Below are positions 34,578 through 43,380 of a DNA stretch of 64,000 nt, one piece after another; positions within the stretch are counted from its first letter, which is position 1; each line of letters opens with the position of its first letter. Source of the DNA: Bacteroidota bacterium. Lineage in GTDB: Bacteria; Bacteroidota; Bacteroidia; Flavobacteriales_D; Crocinitomicaceae. The notes beneath the pieces were generated by a model. It saw only the letters and a list, made by a program, of their open reading frames with translations. It had not been told where the DNA came from and did not search any database. The stretch is from contig SBGX01000010.1 in assembly GCA_006226425.1 (NCBI GenBank), positions 124,001 to 188,000 on the forward strand. Reading direction: 5' to 3'. The position numbers and the translations under genes are program-made.

Positions 34578-36032
34578 ATGACGAAAGAACGAACGATCCG
34601 AAAGGTTCCATTTTTGCTCGCTATTTTACCGATCGCATTTTTGGTCGCACTTTTAGCTTTCAATGTGATCGTATTCGATGACGCATTAGGTGGACCGAAT
34701 CAGATTGCATTACTCCTTTCTGCGGCGGTCGCCGGACTCATTGCCTGGTATCTGGGATATTCCTGGACACAGATGAAAGATGGAATTTTGTCTAGTATCC
34801 AATCCTCCATGGGCGCCATTCTGATCCTACTCATAATTGGCTCACTCGCCGGTACCTGGATGGTTTCGGGAATTGTTCCCACGATGATTTATTACGGACT
34901 CAAGATTCTGAATCCACATGTCTTTTTGCTGGCAGCCTGTCTGGTAAGTGCCATTGTTTCCATTGCCACCGGAAGTTCCTGGAGCACCATTGCAACGGTC
35001 GGTGTGGCCCTTCTTGGAATTGGAAGTGCCATGGGAATCCATGTAGGGATGGTTGCCGGGGCTATTATTTCCGGAGCTTACTTTGGAGATAAAATGTCTC
35101 CTTTGTCTGATACTACGAATTTGGCACCCGCCATGGCCGGTACGGATTTGTTCACACATATCCGATACATGACCTATACAACGATTCCTTCTCTGGTTAT
35201 TTCCCTGATCATCTTTGTCATTCTGGGACTAAACATCGAAGCTCAGGCCAATGCGCAACAAATTAACGAACTACTTACCGCACTCGAAAGTAAATTCTAC
35301 ATTTCACCGGTCCTGTTCATTGTTCCAGCCGTAGTGATCTTTATGATCATTAAAAAGGTGGACGCCCTTCCCGCATTGTTTGTCGGAACTGTTCTTGGGG
35401 GAATTACCGCTGTCATTTTTCAACCTGAGGTCATTCGCGAAATCGCCTCTACTTCCGGAAGTTATTTTCAAGCTTCATATATGGCTGTGCTTAAAGCCAT
35501 GTCGCAGGAAACTTCCCTGACCACGGCTAACGAAAGCATCAATGAATTGCTATCCACACGGGGGATGTTTGGAATGATGAACACTATTTGGTTGATCGTG
35601 TGTGCCATGTGTTTCGGTGGAATCATGGAAGCTTGCGGACTCCTCCAGAAGATTACGGATAGCGTGGTTAAAATGGCACGTTCAGTCGGATCTCTGGTGG
35701 CGACCACCGCCGGTTCATGTATTTTCTTCAATGCCACTGCCTCAGATCAGTATCTGGCTATCGTTGTTCCTGGCCGTATGTTTGCAGACACCTATCGCGA
35801 ACGAGGATTGGCTCCCGAAAATCTGAGTCGTACCCTGGAAGATTCCGGAACGGTTACCTCGGTCCTTTTCCCATGGAATACCTGCGGGGCAACACAAGCC
35901 AGCGTATTGGGAGTGGCTACAGGAACCTATTGGATGTACTGTTTTTTCAATCTGATCAGTCCGCTGATGACTGTCCTTTACGCTTACCTGAACATTCGAA
36001 TTAAAAGACTGAGCTCTAACAATGGACAATAA
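34578..36032 (+). CDS. NhaC-family Na+/H+ antiporter
   Basis: A 484-residue membrane protein with about eleven hydrophobic segments. The NhaC family pattern is visible in IVSIATGSSWSTIATVGVAL, GAIISGAYFGDKMSPLSDTT and in the repeat-like second half (CIFFNATASDQYLAIVVPGR and SVLFPWNTCGATQASVLG). It should exchange Na+ for protons across the inner membrane, useful in a marine or brackish setting. Its 3' end overlaps surE by 11 bases. Confidence 0.9.
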   Translation: MTKERTIRKVPFLLAILPIAFLVALLAFNVIVFDDALGGPNQIALLLSAAVAGLIAWYLGYSWTQMKDGILSSIQSSMGAILILLIIGSLAGTWMVSGIVPTMIYYGLKILNPHVFLLAACLVSAIVSIATGSSWSTIATVGVALLGIGSAMGIHVGMVAGAIISGAYFGDKMSPLSDTTNLAPAMAGTDLFTHIRYMTYTTIPSLVISLIIFVILGLNIEAQANAQQINELLTALESKFYISPVLFIVPAVVIFMIIKKVDALPALFVGTVLGGITAVIFQPEVIREIASTSGSYFQASYMAVLKAMSQETSLTTANESINELLSTRGMFGMMNTIWLIVCAMCFGGIMEACGLLQKITDSVVKMARSVGSLVATTAGSCIFFNATASDQYLAIVVPGRMFADTYRERGLAPENLSRTLEDSGTVTSVLFPWNTCGATQASVLGVATGTYWMYCFFNLISPLMTVLYAYLNIRIKRLSSNNGQ

Positions 36033-36795
36033 AAAAGAACCCCTGATCCTGATCACCAATGATGATGGGGTCTTTGCCAAAGGAATCCGTTCTCTGATAG
36101 ACGTTGCCAGAAAACTGGGAAAGGTGGTCGTAATTGCTCCTGACAAACCGCAATCAGGCATGGGGCATGCCATCACCATCAATAATTTGCTCCGTCTCTA
36201 CCCCTATCATCAATTTGAGGGAATTGAAGCCTACACCTGTTCAGGAACGCCCGTAGATTGTGTTAAATTGGGAATCTACGATGTATTGCATCAGAAACCT
36301 GATCTGCTCCTTTCTGGAATTAATCATGGAGAAAATACGAGTACCAATGTGTTGTACTCCGGAACGATGTCTGCCGCCGTAGAAGGGGCTATTGAAGGAA
36401 TTCCTTCCATCGGATTCTCCCTGGCCGACTTTGATCCAGATGCCGATTTTGCGGGAGCCCAAATGATCGCAGAACGATTGATCAAAACTGCCCTGGAAAA
36501 AGATTGGCCTAAAAATATTTGCCTGAATGTCAATGTTCCGAAAATGCCCAGGGAATTCATCAAGGGAATCAAGGTTTGTCGGGCTGCACGTGCCTTTTGG
36601 GAAGATCGCTTCGAAAAACGCAAAGACCAATTCGATCGTCCTTACTATTGGCTCACCGGAGAATTTGTTTATCAGGATTTGGGAGAAGACACGGATCTAC
36701 ATGCCCTGAAATCGGGTTATGCCAGCATAGTCCCTGTACAATATGACATGACTGCCTACAATAGTATCAGCGAATTAAATACCTGGAAAGTATGA
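36022..36795 (+). CDS. surE: 5'/3'-nucleotidase SurE
   Basis: A 257-residue metal-dependent phosphatase acting on nucleoside monophosphates. The metal site LITNDDG (Asp14, Asp15) and PDKPQSGMGHAITI, the CSGTPVDCVKLG loop and LLSGINHGENTSTNVLYSGT are all diagnostic. It overlaps nhaC upstream and the small membrane protein downstream (ATGA), and lpxB follows. The surE-lpxB linkage recurs in Bacteroidota. Confidence 0.96.
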   Translation: MDNKKEPLILITNDDGVFAKGIRSLIDVARKLGKVVVIAPDKPQSGMGHAITINNLLRLYPYHQFEGIEAYTCSGTPVDCVKLGIYDVLHQKPDLLLSGINHGENTSTNVLYSGTMSAAVEGAIEGIPSIGFSLADFDPDADFAGAQMIAERLIKTALEKDWPKNICLNVNVPKMPREFIKGIKVCRAARAFWEDRFEKRKDQFDRPYYWLTGEFVYQDLGEDTDLHALKSGYASIVPVQYDMTAYNSISELNTWKV

Positions 36796-37100
36796 ATTTG
36801 AGATCATGGAATAAACATCATACGATCGGTTTGTTGATTGGGATTCTGACCATTCTCGCTGCCATTCCCCTGGTGATGTACATTCTTTCATTGACGGATA
36901 ACAGAGAGTTTTCCACGGTCTGGACCCGTTTCAACATCCTGAATAGTGAAAAAAGCCGCATTATTTCCCTGGCGAGTATTGCCAACCTCATCTGGTTCCA
37001 CACCTTCATGCGAAAGGAAAAATACGCTATGGGGATGGGGATTATTGTCGCTACGATCCTGAGCTTGTTGGTGATGGTATATTTCAAATTCATCGCCTGA
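36792..37100 (+). CDS. Small membrane protein between surE and lpxB
   Basis: A 102-residue protein with three hydrophobic segments (LLIGILTILAAIPLVMYILS, then SLASIANLIWF and IIVATILSLLVMVYFKF). No family is recognised. It begins with ATGA overlap on surE and ends with TGATG overlap on lpxB, so it is translated as part of that operon. A role in lipid A or envelope assembly is only suggested by position. Confidence 0.75.
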   Translation: MNLRSWNKHHTIGLLIGILTILAAIPLVMYILSLTDNREFSTVWTRFNILNSEKSRIISLASIANLIWFHTFMRKEKYAMGMGIIVATILSLLVMVYFKFIA

Positions 37101-38227
37101 TGTCCCCTAAAAAGAAGATTTACCTCATTGCCGGAGAAGCTTCCGGAGACCTGCACGGATCGAATTTGATCAAGGCCCTGCTTGAAGAAGATGCCTCGCT
37201 TGAATTTCGATTTTGGGGAGGTGATCTCATGTCTAAATATGCCGGACCACCCGTGAAGCACATCAAGGAACTGGCTTTCATGGGCTTCATTGAGGTCCTT
37301 AAAAATATTCGGACCATCCTTTCCAACATCCGCTTCTGTAAAGAGGACATTCTTAAATACAAGCCCGATGCCCTGGTTCTCATCGACTACCCAGGTTTTA
37401 ATCTCCGCATTGCCGAATGGGCCAAAAAAGAAGGGATCAAGGTGTACTATTACATATCGCCACAAGTTTGGGCCTGGAAACAATCCCGGGTGCATAAGAT
37501 CAAACGTTCGGTAGATCATCTGTTCACGATTTTACCTTTTGAGTCTGATTTTTACAAACGATTTGATTTTGACGTGGAATATGTAGGACATCCTTTACTG
37601 GATGCCGTTGATCAATTCAGACAGAAAGATTCCGATGAAGCCTCCTTCCGGAAAACACATGAACTATCGGAGAAACCCCTTGTCGCAATTCTACCAGGGA
37701 GCCGAAAGCAAGAAATCAGAACCAAGCTTCCGGTCATGCTCCAGGCCATCGATGGACTTGATCAATTTGAGTTTGTGATCGCAGGTGCCCCGGCACTGGA
37801 TGCTTCTTTCTACGAAGAATTTCTAAAGCAATCGAAACACCGCATTATTCATGATGCTACCTATGACCTTCTGAATTTCTCAGAATCCGCTTTGGTAACA
37901 TCTGGAACAGCCACTTTGGAAACGGCTCTTTTCAATGTCCCGGAAGTCGTTTGCTACAAAGCTTCTCCTATTTCCTATCAAATCGCGCGGAAACTCGTCA
38001 AAATTAAGTACATCTCTTTGGTCAATCTAATTATGGATCGGGAAGTTGTTAAGGAACTGATTCAGGGTGATTGCAATCCTTCACTACTAAGGTCTGAATT
38101 TCTTCACATTGTACCCGGCGGTTCCAAACGCTCTCAAATGCTGGAAGACTTTGAAAAACTCAGAAAAATACTGGGTACTGGTGGAGCCAGTAAAAAAGTT
38201 GCACAATCCTTGTTGAAAACTATTTAG
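37100..38227 (+). CDS. lpxB: Lipid-A-disaccharide synthase
   Basis: A 375-residue GT19 glycosyltransferase condensing UDP-diacylglucosamine with lipid X to make the lipid A disaccharide. Motifs include IAGEASGDLHGSNLIKAL at the N-terminus, LIDYPGFNLRIA, KVYYYISPQVWAWKQSRV and the sugar-nucleotide region LVTSGTATLETALF. It shows the organism makes lipopolysaccharide, consistent with the ligase-like gene at 19.4 kb. Confidence 0.96.
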   Translation: MSPKKKIYLIAGEASGDLHGSNLIKALLEEDASLEFRFWGGDLMSKYAGPPVKHIKELAFMGFIEVLKNIRTILSNIRFCKEDILKYKPDALVLIDYPGFNLRIAEWAKKEGIKVYYYISPQVWAWKQSRVHKIKRSVDHLFTILPFESDFYKRFDFDVEYVGHPLLDAVDQFRQKDSDEASFRKTHELSEKPLVAILPGSRKQEIRTKLPVMLQAIDGLDQFEFVIAGAPALDASFYEEFLKQSKHRIIHDATYDLLNFSESALVTSGTATLETALFNVPEVVCYKASPISYQIARKLVKIKYISLVNLIMDREVVKELIQGDCNPSLLRSEFLHIVPGGSKRSQMLEDFEKLRKILGTGGASKKVAQSLLKTI

Positions 38228-38258
38228 GAATCTTTTTTAACAGGGCCTGAAAAGCCCC

Positions 38259-38266
38259 TAAATTTG
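38259..38266 (+). promoter_or_regulatory. -7 box (TAAATTTG) of SpoIID-like gene
   Basis: A TAnnTTTG match only 4 bases before the ATG at 38271. It implies a leaderless transcript if used. Confidence 0.5.
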
Positions 38267-38270
38267 TGAC

Positions 38271-39452
38271 ATGAAGCCGATCATTTGGTTCGTCTGCATC
38301 CTTTTTTCCTCTGTGTTAATGGCACAGGAAATGTCCATTGGTGTTCTTCGTAGTTATAACGTCAAACGAATCCTGTTCTCCTATAATCAGGGCAGTTACC
38401 AGATTTTTGGAGACAGTACAGATTTCGGAGCTATTTTGCCCAATGAGTTCGTCGATATTCGCTTTTTGTCCCCCAACAAAATTTCCATGAACAAAGGAGC
38501 TGTTCACCTGGGCAACTTCAGTAAAATCACGTTGGTAGCGAACCAGGATAGCAATAGTATCACACTCACAAGTAAGACTCCCAAAGTCAAAATACGCAAG
38601 TACCAGGGAAATTTTGAGTTGAGCCCGGAAGACAAAGGACTTCGGATCGTAAACCTGGTGGATATGAACGATTATTTGTCCGGTGTGGTGGAGTCCGAAG
38701 GTGGTGGTGGCCGAGACATCGAATACTATAAAGTTCAGGCAATCATGTGCCGCACTTATGCCCTTAAAAGCATTGGAAAACATGAGGAAGAAGGATTTCA
38801 ACTCTGCGATCGGGTGCATTGTCAGGCTTATCACTCCATGCTTCGTTTTACTCCTAATATCCGGAAAGCGGTTAAGGCTACCGAAAACCTGGTACTTATA
38901 GATGAGGATGAACACCTTGCCGGAACTTTCTTTCATGCCAACTGCGGTGGCCAAACGAGTCAGGCAGCATACGTATGGAACAGAGACCTTCCATATTTAA
39001 GTTCTTTTAAGGATACTTTTTGTATCTACACCAAACAAGCCAACTGGGAAAAAAGAGTTCCACAGCAAACCTGGGCAGATTTCCTGGTCAAAAAGTATAA
39101 CTATCCCATTTACGATTCACTTTACGGAGCAAAAATCTTTCACTTTGAGCAATCCGAGCGAACAGCATTCTATCACAGCGCAGAACTGGGTATTCCTCTC
39201 CGGGATTTGCGACGACAATTCAAGCTCAAGTCCACTTTTTTCAGCTGTCACCCAGAAGGGCTGGAAGTAGTCATCAAAGGACGTGGAGTTGGTCACGGAG
39301 TCGGACTTTGCCAGGAAGGTGCCATGCGGATGGCCAAATACGGTTACAATTATCTGCAAATTGCCCTGTTCTATTTCCCGGGACTAAAAGTGGTGAACTA
39401 CCTGGACTATCTTTACTTCAGGCAAAGAGAAAGTCATCCAGAAAACTTTTAG
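38271..39452 (+). CDS. SpoIID/LytB-domain protein
   Basis: A 393-residue exported protein (signal IIWFVCILFSSVLMAQ). The SpoIID core is evident: LRIVNLVDMNDYLSGVVESE, then QAIMCRTYALKSIG, FHANCGGQTSQAAYVW and GRGVGHGVGLCQEGAMRMA. In sporeformers SpoIID is a lytic transglycosylase acting on denuded glycan; here the family probably remodels murein. Its -7 box lies 4 bases from the ATG. The gene converges on the DivIC-like gene with a 6-base gap. Confidence 0.92.
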   Translation: MKPIIWFVCILFSSVLMAQEMSIGVLRSYNVKRILFSYNQGSYQIFGDSTDFGAILPNEFVDIRFLSPNKISMNKGAVHLGNFSKITLVANQDSNSITLTSKTPKVKIRKYQGNFELSPEDKGLRIVNLVDMNDYLSGVVESEGGGGRDIEYYKVQAIMCRTYALKSIGKHEEEGFQLCDRVHCQAYHSMLRFTPNIRKAVKATENLVLIDEDEHLAGTFFHANCGGQTSQAAYVWNRDLPYLSSFKDTFCIYTKQANWEKRVPQQTWADFLVKKYNYPIYDSLYGAKIFHFEQSERTAFYHSAELGIPLRDLRRQFKLKSTFFSCHPEGLEVVIKGRGVGHGVGLCQEGAMRMAKYGYNYLQIALFYFPGLKVVNYLDYLYFRQRESHPENF

Positions 39453-39458
39453 GATCGC

Positions 39459-39788
39459 CTATTCATAGGAAATAATAAAGATATCTTCATCATCTTTCTT
39501 GAACAGCTTCTCTTCGCGTGCATAGCGTTCCAAAGCCTGACCATGCTTTAACTGTCTCAAAGTCCCTCTGGTCTCTTTCAAATGCATCTGAACTTCGTGA
39601 TGTTCGGCCTGGATTTTAGAAAGCTTTTTATTTTGAGCAATCAGGGTGAACAAATCGTTATCATCCAGAAAAAGAGCGTAAAGCGAAAACAAAGTCAGGG
39701 TCAGGATATACTTATTCCGGAAAATACGCAAACGGTACTTCCAACGCTCTATCAGGACTCTTCTTTTAAATGATTCACTCTGCTTCAC
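39459..39788 (-). CDS. Septum formation initiator (DivIC/FtsB family)
   Basis: A 109-residue bitopic protein. A basic N-terminus is followed by one membrane helix (YILTLTLFSLYALFLDDND) and a periplasmic coiled coil (IAQNKKLSKIQAEHHEVQMH), ending with the family signature ERYAREEKLFKKDDEDIFII. It should act in the divisome with FtsL and FtsQ. The start codon is GTG at 39788, 4 bases after a minus-strand -7 box. Confidence 0.9.
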   Translation of the reverse strand: MKQSESFKRRVLIERWKYRLRIFRNKYILTLTLFSLYALFLDDNDLFTLIAQNKKLSKIQAEHHEVQMHLKETRGTLRQLKHGQALERYAREEKLFKKDDEDIFIISYE

Positions 39789-39792
39789 AAAA

Positions 39793-39800
39793 CAAAGTTA
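39793..39800 (-). promoter_or_regulatory. -7 box (TAACTTTG) of DivIC-like gene
   Basis: A minus-strand TAnnTTTG that ends 4 bases before the GTG start codon at 39788. Confidence 0.5.
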
Positions 39801-39875
39801 TCGTCTTCCAGAACGCGTTCAACAGACATCAAAAATCTTTGTCCATAGCCCAGTGTTGACAAGCTCAACATTCGC

Positions 39876-40286
39876 TCATACCGGTACAACCTTCATTTCA
39901 ATAACGACCTCATGACTTAAAGATGATGCGACCGAGCAGTAATTCTCCAGACTCATGTCTGCTACTCGTTGCACCGTTTCCAGATCTAGTTTCTTATCCA
40001 CGTGTAAATCGAGCCGAACCAGGGTAAATGATTTGGGCATTTCTGCTTTCCTTGCTGCTGAGATATGAACTTCGTAAAAAGCCGGTTCCATTCGTTTCTT
40101 TCGAAGAATCAGCAAAATATCCATACTCACACATGCCGCCAGACTGGCCGCCAAACTTTCCATCGGACGCATTCCAAGGCCTTGCCCGCCAAACTGGGGT
40201 GCTCCATCAAACAATTGACTTTTACCTTCTTCATTGACTGCCTCAAAAGCAATCTGATCATTGATTCTCTTTAGTACCAGATTCAT
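39876..40286 (-). CDS. OsmC family protein
   Basis: A 136-residue protein of the OsmC/Ohr peroxide-defence fold. I start it at ATG 40286 (MNLVLKRINDQIAF); the longer frame to 40403 has a basic non-conserved tail. The two family cysteines are present, in SLAACVSMDI and in NYCSVASSLSHEV, spaced as in OsmC. The G.GLGMRPMESLAAS loop is also typical. Likely substrate is an organic hydroperoxide; which one is not deducible. Confidence 0.88.
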   Translation of the reverse strand: MNLVLKRINDQIAFEAVNEEGKSQLFDGAPQFGGQGLGMRPMESLAASLAACVSMDILLILRKKRMEPAFYEVHISAARKAEMPKSFTLVRLDLHVDKKLDLETVQRVADMSLENYCSVASSLSHEVVIEMKVVPV

Positions 40287-40424
40287 CCTATTCAATTTGC
40301 GGTGAAATGAAGTTTTCTTCTTCCACCTAATCTGTTTCAAGATAAGAACTTTCCACCTGACTATCATTCTCCGCCAAAAGAAAATCGAAGCGAAACAGAA
40401 CACCTAACTTCCGGATTTTTCATT

Positions 40425-40432
40425 TATTTTTG
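40425..40432 (+). promoter_or_regulatory. -7 box (TATTTTTG) of MazG-like gene
   Basis: A TAnnTTTG match 15 bases before the ATG at 40448. Confidence 0.45.
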
Positions 40433-40447
40433 ACTCAAAAGAATCGT

Positions 40448-40846
40448 ATGACACTCCTGGAAACCATCGAAGCAGTAGAACAATTTCATAATGCCTTTGG
40501 AATCGAAAATGCCTATCAACCCACCACAAACTTGTCTGAGGCTGATATTGAATTGCGTTATCGACTCATGAAAGAAGAAACGGACGAATACCTGGAAGCC
40601 GCTAAAAATGGTGACCTGGTTGAAATTGCAGATGCTCTAGGGGATCAGCTCTACATCCTGTGCGGAACGATTCTCAAACATGGTTTACAGCACAAAATTG
40701 TCGAGATTTTTCAGGAAATCCAGCGCTCCAATATGAGTAAACTCGATGCCGATGGAAAACCAATTTATCGGGAGGATGGAAAAGTCATGAAATCGGAATT
40801 GTACTTCAAACCAGATATTCAATCGATTCTTGGACGTGAAGGCTAA
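40448..40846 (+). CDS. MazG-like nucleotide pyrophosphohydrolase
   Basis: A 132-residue all-alpha pyrophosphohydrolase. The metal-binding pattern EExxE then ExxD is clear in MKEETDEYLEAAKNGDLVEI and ADALGDQLYILCG. The C-terminal part KLDADGKPIYREDGKVMKSE is typical of the phage/bacterial PRA-PH-like subgroup. It probably hydrolyses a non-canonical dNTP. The first start is ATG 40448. It overlaps a Nudix gene, giving two house-cleaning enzymes in one transcript. Confidence 0.88.
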   Translation: MTLLETIEAVEQFHNAFGIENAYQPTTNLSEADIELRYRLMKEETDEYLEAAKNGDLVEIADALGDQLYILCGTILKHGLQHKIVEIFQEIQRSNMSKLDADGKPIYREDGKVMKSELYFKPDIQSILGREG

Positions 40847-41267
40847 CAAGAGCTTCAACATCCGGGTGTACGGACTTCTGGTAGAAGAATATCAGGTTTT
40901 GATCAGTCATGAAGTGTATGACGGGAGGGCAATGACCAAATTTCCCGGCGGCGGATTGGAATGGGGAGAAGGTTTTAAGGAAACGCTTCAGCGTGAGTTT
41001 ATGGAAGAGTTAGAGTTGGACATTCAGGTCGGCGCACTATTTCATTTAACGGAAGAGTTTGTTGCCTCCGCTTTCAACCCGAATGATCAACTCATTTCGA
41101 TCTACTACTTTGTGCATCGTAAGGATGTATCCGAAATTCGGGCAGTCAATCCACGCCAGCGACTCGAATGGATGCCCATTGAAAGCATGAATCCCAACCA
41201 ATTCACCTTCCCGATTGATCGTTTGGTAGCAGAGAAAATGAAACGCCCTTCCTCCAGAGCTTATTGA
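40836..41267 (+). CDS. Nudix hydrolase
   Basis: A 143-residue Nudix enzyme. The Nudix box GX5EX7REXXEEL is complete in GGLEWGEGFKETLQREFMEEL. No ATG is available; GTG at 40836 gives the conserved start before NIRVYGLLV, with TTG at 40830 as an alternative. It overlaps the MazG-like gene by 11 bases and the opposite-strand methyltransferase by 7. Substrate unknown. Confidence 0.9.
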   Translation: MKANKSFNIRVYGLLVEEYQVLISHEVYDGRAMTKFPGGGLEWGEGFKETLQREFMEELELDIQVGALFHLTEEFVASAFNPNDQLISIYYFVHRKDVSEIRAVNPRQRLEWMPIESMNPNQFTFPIDRLVAEKMKRPSSRAY

Positions 41268-42061
41268 GGCAATCCCAGGATGTAATACCCGACCTGCTTT
41301 CCACCTTCTTTTTTAGCCGGTCCCATTTCCCAATGATACTTGTCAGATTTCTTTCCAACCAATAGTTCTTCGATATCGGCATAGGTGTACATCCTTGGAA
41401 CAGAAGCTTGTCCATCCCAGGCATAAAAAATGGGAATCACCGGAATTAAATAGGTAAATACGAGCTGACGAACACTTAAAGGCTTTGAAAAAGGCGTCAT
41501 GATCAGGGTCATCAAGATCAGGATCGTAAGTGAAATCGGCAACAAAATCCACCACAAAAGCAGCGGCATTTTATTCTCCCCGATCTCGTAAATCAGGATG
41601 GGTTCATGATTCTCCTGGGCCGAAAGTAAGATTTTACGCGCTCTATCAGGAGGCATGTGATGAAAGCTGTTCACCATTGTTTTTAGTCCCTCTGGTGCTT
41701 CTTTCAAGTTTGTTGCATCCAGCGGTCGTGCCCGGTAATCGACCCCAGCCATTCCCTGAGATCGAATATGCCCGATGAACTCCAGATTTGGATGCAGGTC
41801 CGTCAGAAGTAAATTTCGCTTCCGATCACCTGCTTCATTCATCTTCGCCAGTACTTCGGGCATAATCCCTCCGGAACCAGAGCCCATGTCCACAATGCGA
41901 TCAAAATCGTATTTTGAAGCTACTTTCTCTAACAATGAAACCAGTACTTCCCTGGTTCCCATCATCCGGTGCAATACGGCAATCAAATTGGTCATGCTGG
42001 CTCGCATCCAGGCTGGAAACCAGTCAAAATCCTCAAACTCGAATAATTGTACCCTTTTCAT
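41261..42061 (-). CDS. SAM-dependent methyltransferase with membrane helices
   Basis: A 266-residue protein. The N-terminal two thirds form a class I methyltransferase fold (motif I IVDMGSGSGGIMPEVL, then DLHPNLEFI and the helix ARPLDATNL). Two hydrophobic stretches interrupt the C-terminal part (LLLWWILLPISLTILILMT and LVFTYLIPVIPIFYAW), so the enzyme is membrane-anchored. The motif after strand 4, NSFHHMPPDRARKIL, recalls lipid or quinone methyltransferases. Substrate unknown. The thioredoxin-like gene ends 18 bases upstream of its start. Confidence 0.82.
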   Translation of the reverse strand: MKRVQLFEFEDFDWFPAWMRASMTNLIAVLHRMMGTREVLVSLLEKVASKYDFDRIVDMGSGSGGIMPEVLAKMNEAGDRKRNLLLTDLHPNLEFIGHIRSQGMAGVDYRARPLDATNLKEAPEGLKTMVNSFHHMPPDRARKILLSAQENHEPILIYEIGENKMPLLLWWILLPISLTILILMTLIMTPFSKPLSVRQLVFTYLIPVIPIFYAWDGQASVPRMYTYADIEELLVGKKSDKYHWEMGPAKKEGGKQVGYYILGLPQ

Positions 42062-42079
42062 CAGATGTACAATGAAAGG

Positions 42080-43270
42080 TTACAGCTTCTTGATCTTATC
42101 CAATAGCTTTTCCGTGTCTTTGTAGCGACTCTTGTCCAAACCTTCCTCTTTTGCTTTTGCAATGGCCATTTCGGCATATTTGGTCGCTTTCTCCTTATCT
42201 TTCAATTTATATAGAACGGCTGCATAGGTATCCAGACAAGCATAGTTGTTCCCCATTTCGCTAGACGTCAACTTAGCCATCCAGGAAGCCGCCTTTTGAA
42301 GTGCTTTGGGATCATCAGAACTTTCATAGATTGTCCAACTGATACTATTTAAATCCTCCAATTGATAGTACTTATCTCCATGAGCCACGGCATAAGCAAT
42401 CATCTCTTCTTTGCTTCCCATTTTGTTTATTCGAGCCAGTTCTAAATGAAAGAGTACTGCTTCATGACCCGCAAAATTCAAGTCTTTAATTTGCTTCACA
42501 AGGGCTTTATAATCTTCTTCCTGATAGTCCTTCCGGTAAAAAATTCTGTTTCCTGCATCGCGAAACACGTAAGACACCTTCATTTGAACAGAATCAGCGG
42601 TGTATTTAGAAGCAAATTCATCCTGATGTGCCAACAGGTACTTAAATTCCTTGCTATTAAAGTCACGTGTATAGTAGAACATTGTCCGCCAGTTGTAATC
42701 TTTAAGCAGATCCTTTTCATCCTGCATTTCAAAGTAGTACTTCAACTTTTCGTCCATCGGCAAACAGGTTCCGGCCAGCAAGGTGATGTACTCCTGCATG
42801 AAGGCAACATCATTCTTCTTGCTTTCATATTGCGCTTCCCAGGCTCCGAATCTGGTTTCCGGGTTCTTTGCCGTTTCTCCCATATCCAGGTAGTCCTGTA
42901 CTTCCTGAGCAGCCCCCGCCGTGCGGTGAACCAATTTCCCATCCCCGTCAATGAACAGCAGGTTCGGGTAGCAATACACCTGATAGCGCTTTGCGATGTC
43001 TACTCCTTCTCCTTTTTCCATGTCAAATTTGACATTGATAAATTCCCGGTTAAAGTATTCAGCGATCTTGTCGTTGGTAAACATGTGTTTGGACATCCAT
43101 TTACACGGACCACACCAGCTGGTATAGGCATCCATAAAAATGAGCTTTTGCTCTTTCTTTGCTTTGGCTAATGCCTGATCAAATGTTAGTTTTTCAAATT
43201 CAATGGCCTTGTTTTGTGCAACGAAAGACAAAGTCACAGCACATACGACTAAACTGAAGATATATTTCAT
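42080..43270 (-). CDS. Exported thioredoxin-fold protein with helical C-terminus
   Basis: A 396-residue protein with a signal peptide (FSLVVCAVTLSFVAQ). Residues about 25-140 are a thioredoxin domain with active site WCGPCKWM (Cys53, Cys56), followed by the cis-Pro-like YCYPNLLFIDGDGKL. The remaining 250 residues are helical and include TPR-like hairpins near the end (KDKEKATKYAEMAIAKAKEE). Likely a periplasmic disulfide oxidoreductase or chaperone; partner unknown. Confidence 0.87.
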   Translation of the reverse strand: MKYIFSLVVCAVTLSFVAQNKAIEFEKLTFDQALAKAKKEQKLIFMDAYTSWCGPCKWMSKHMFTNDKIAEYFNREFINVKFDMEKGEGVDIAKRYQVYCYPNLLFIDGDGKLVHRTAGAAQEVQDYLDMGETAKNPETRFGAWEAQYESKKNDVAFMQEYITLLAGTCLPMDEKLKYYFEMQDEKDLLKDYNWRTMFYYTRDFNSKEFKYLLAHQDEFASKYTADSVQMKVSYVFRDAGNRIFYRKDYQEEDYKALVKQIKDLNFAGHEAVLFHLELARINKMGSKEEMIAYAVAHGDKYYQLEDLNSISWTIYESSDDPKALQKAASWMAKLTSSEMGNNYACLDTYAAVLYKLKDKEKATKYAEMAIAKAKEEGLDKSRYKDTEKLLDKIKKL

Positions 43271-43380
43271 GATTTTACGTTGTTTTTGGAAACTTAAAAA
43301 TAAGCTTTCCCCGTCGTTCGGAAATTATAGGTTTTATCCAGTTCAGAAAGAATATTGGAATCCTAGAACGTGTCGCCTTT

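Noticed and set aside
38237-38256. GGGC / GCCC hairpin between lpxB and the SpoIID-like gene
   Set aside because: Four base pairs and no T-run; not a terminator.
39854-39870. Inverted repeat TGTTGA / TCAACA
   Set aside because: A short stem with no T-tract in either direction; likely chance.
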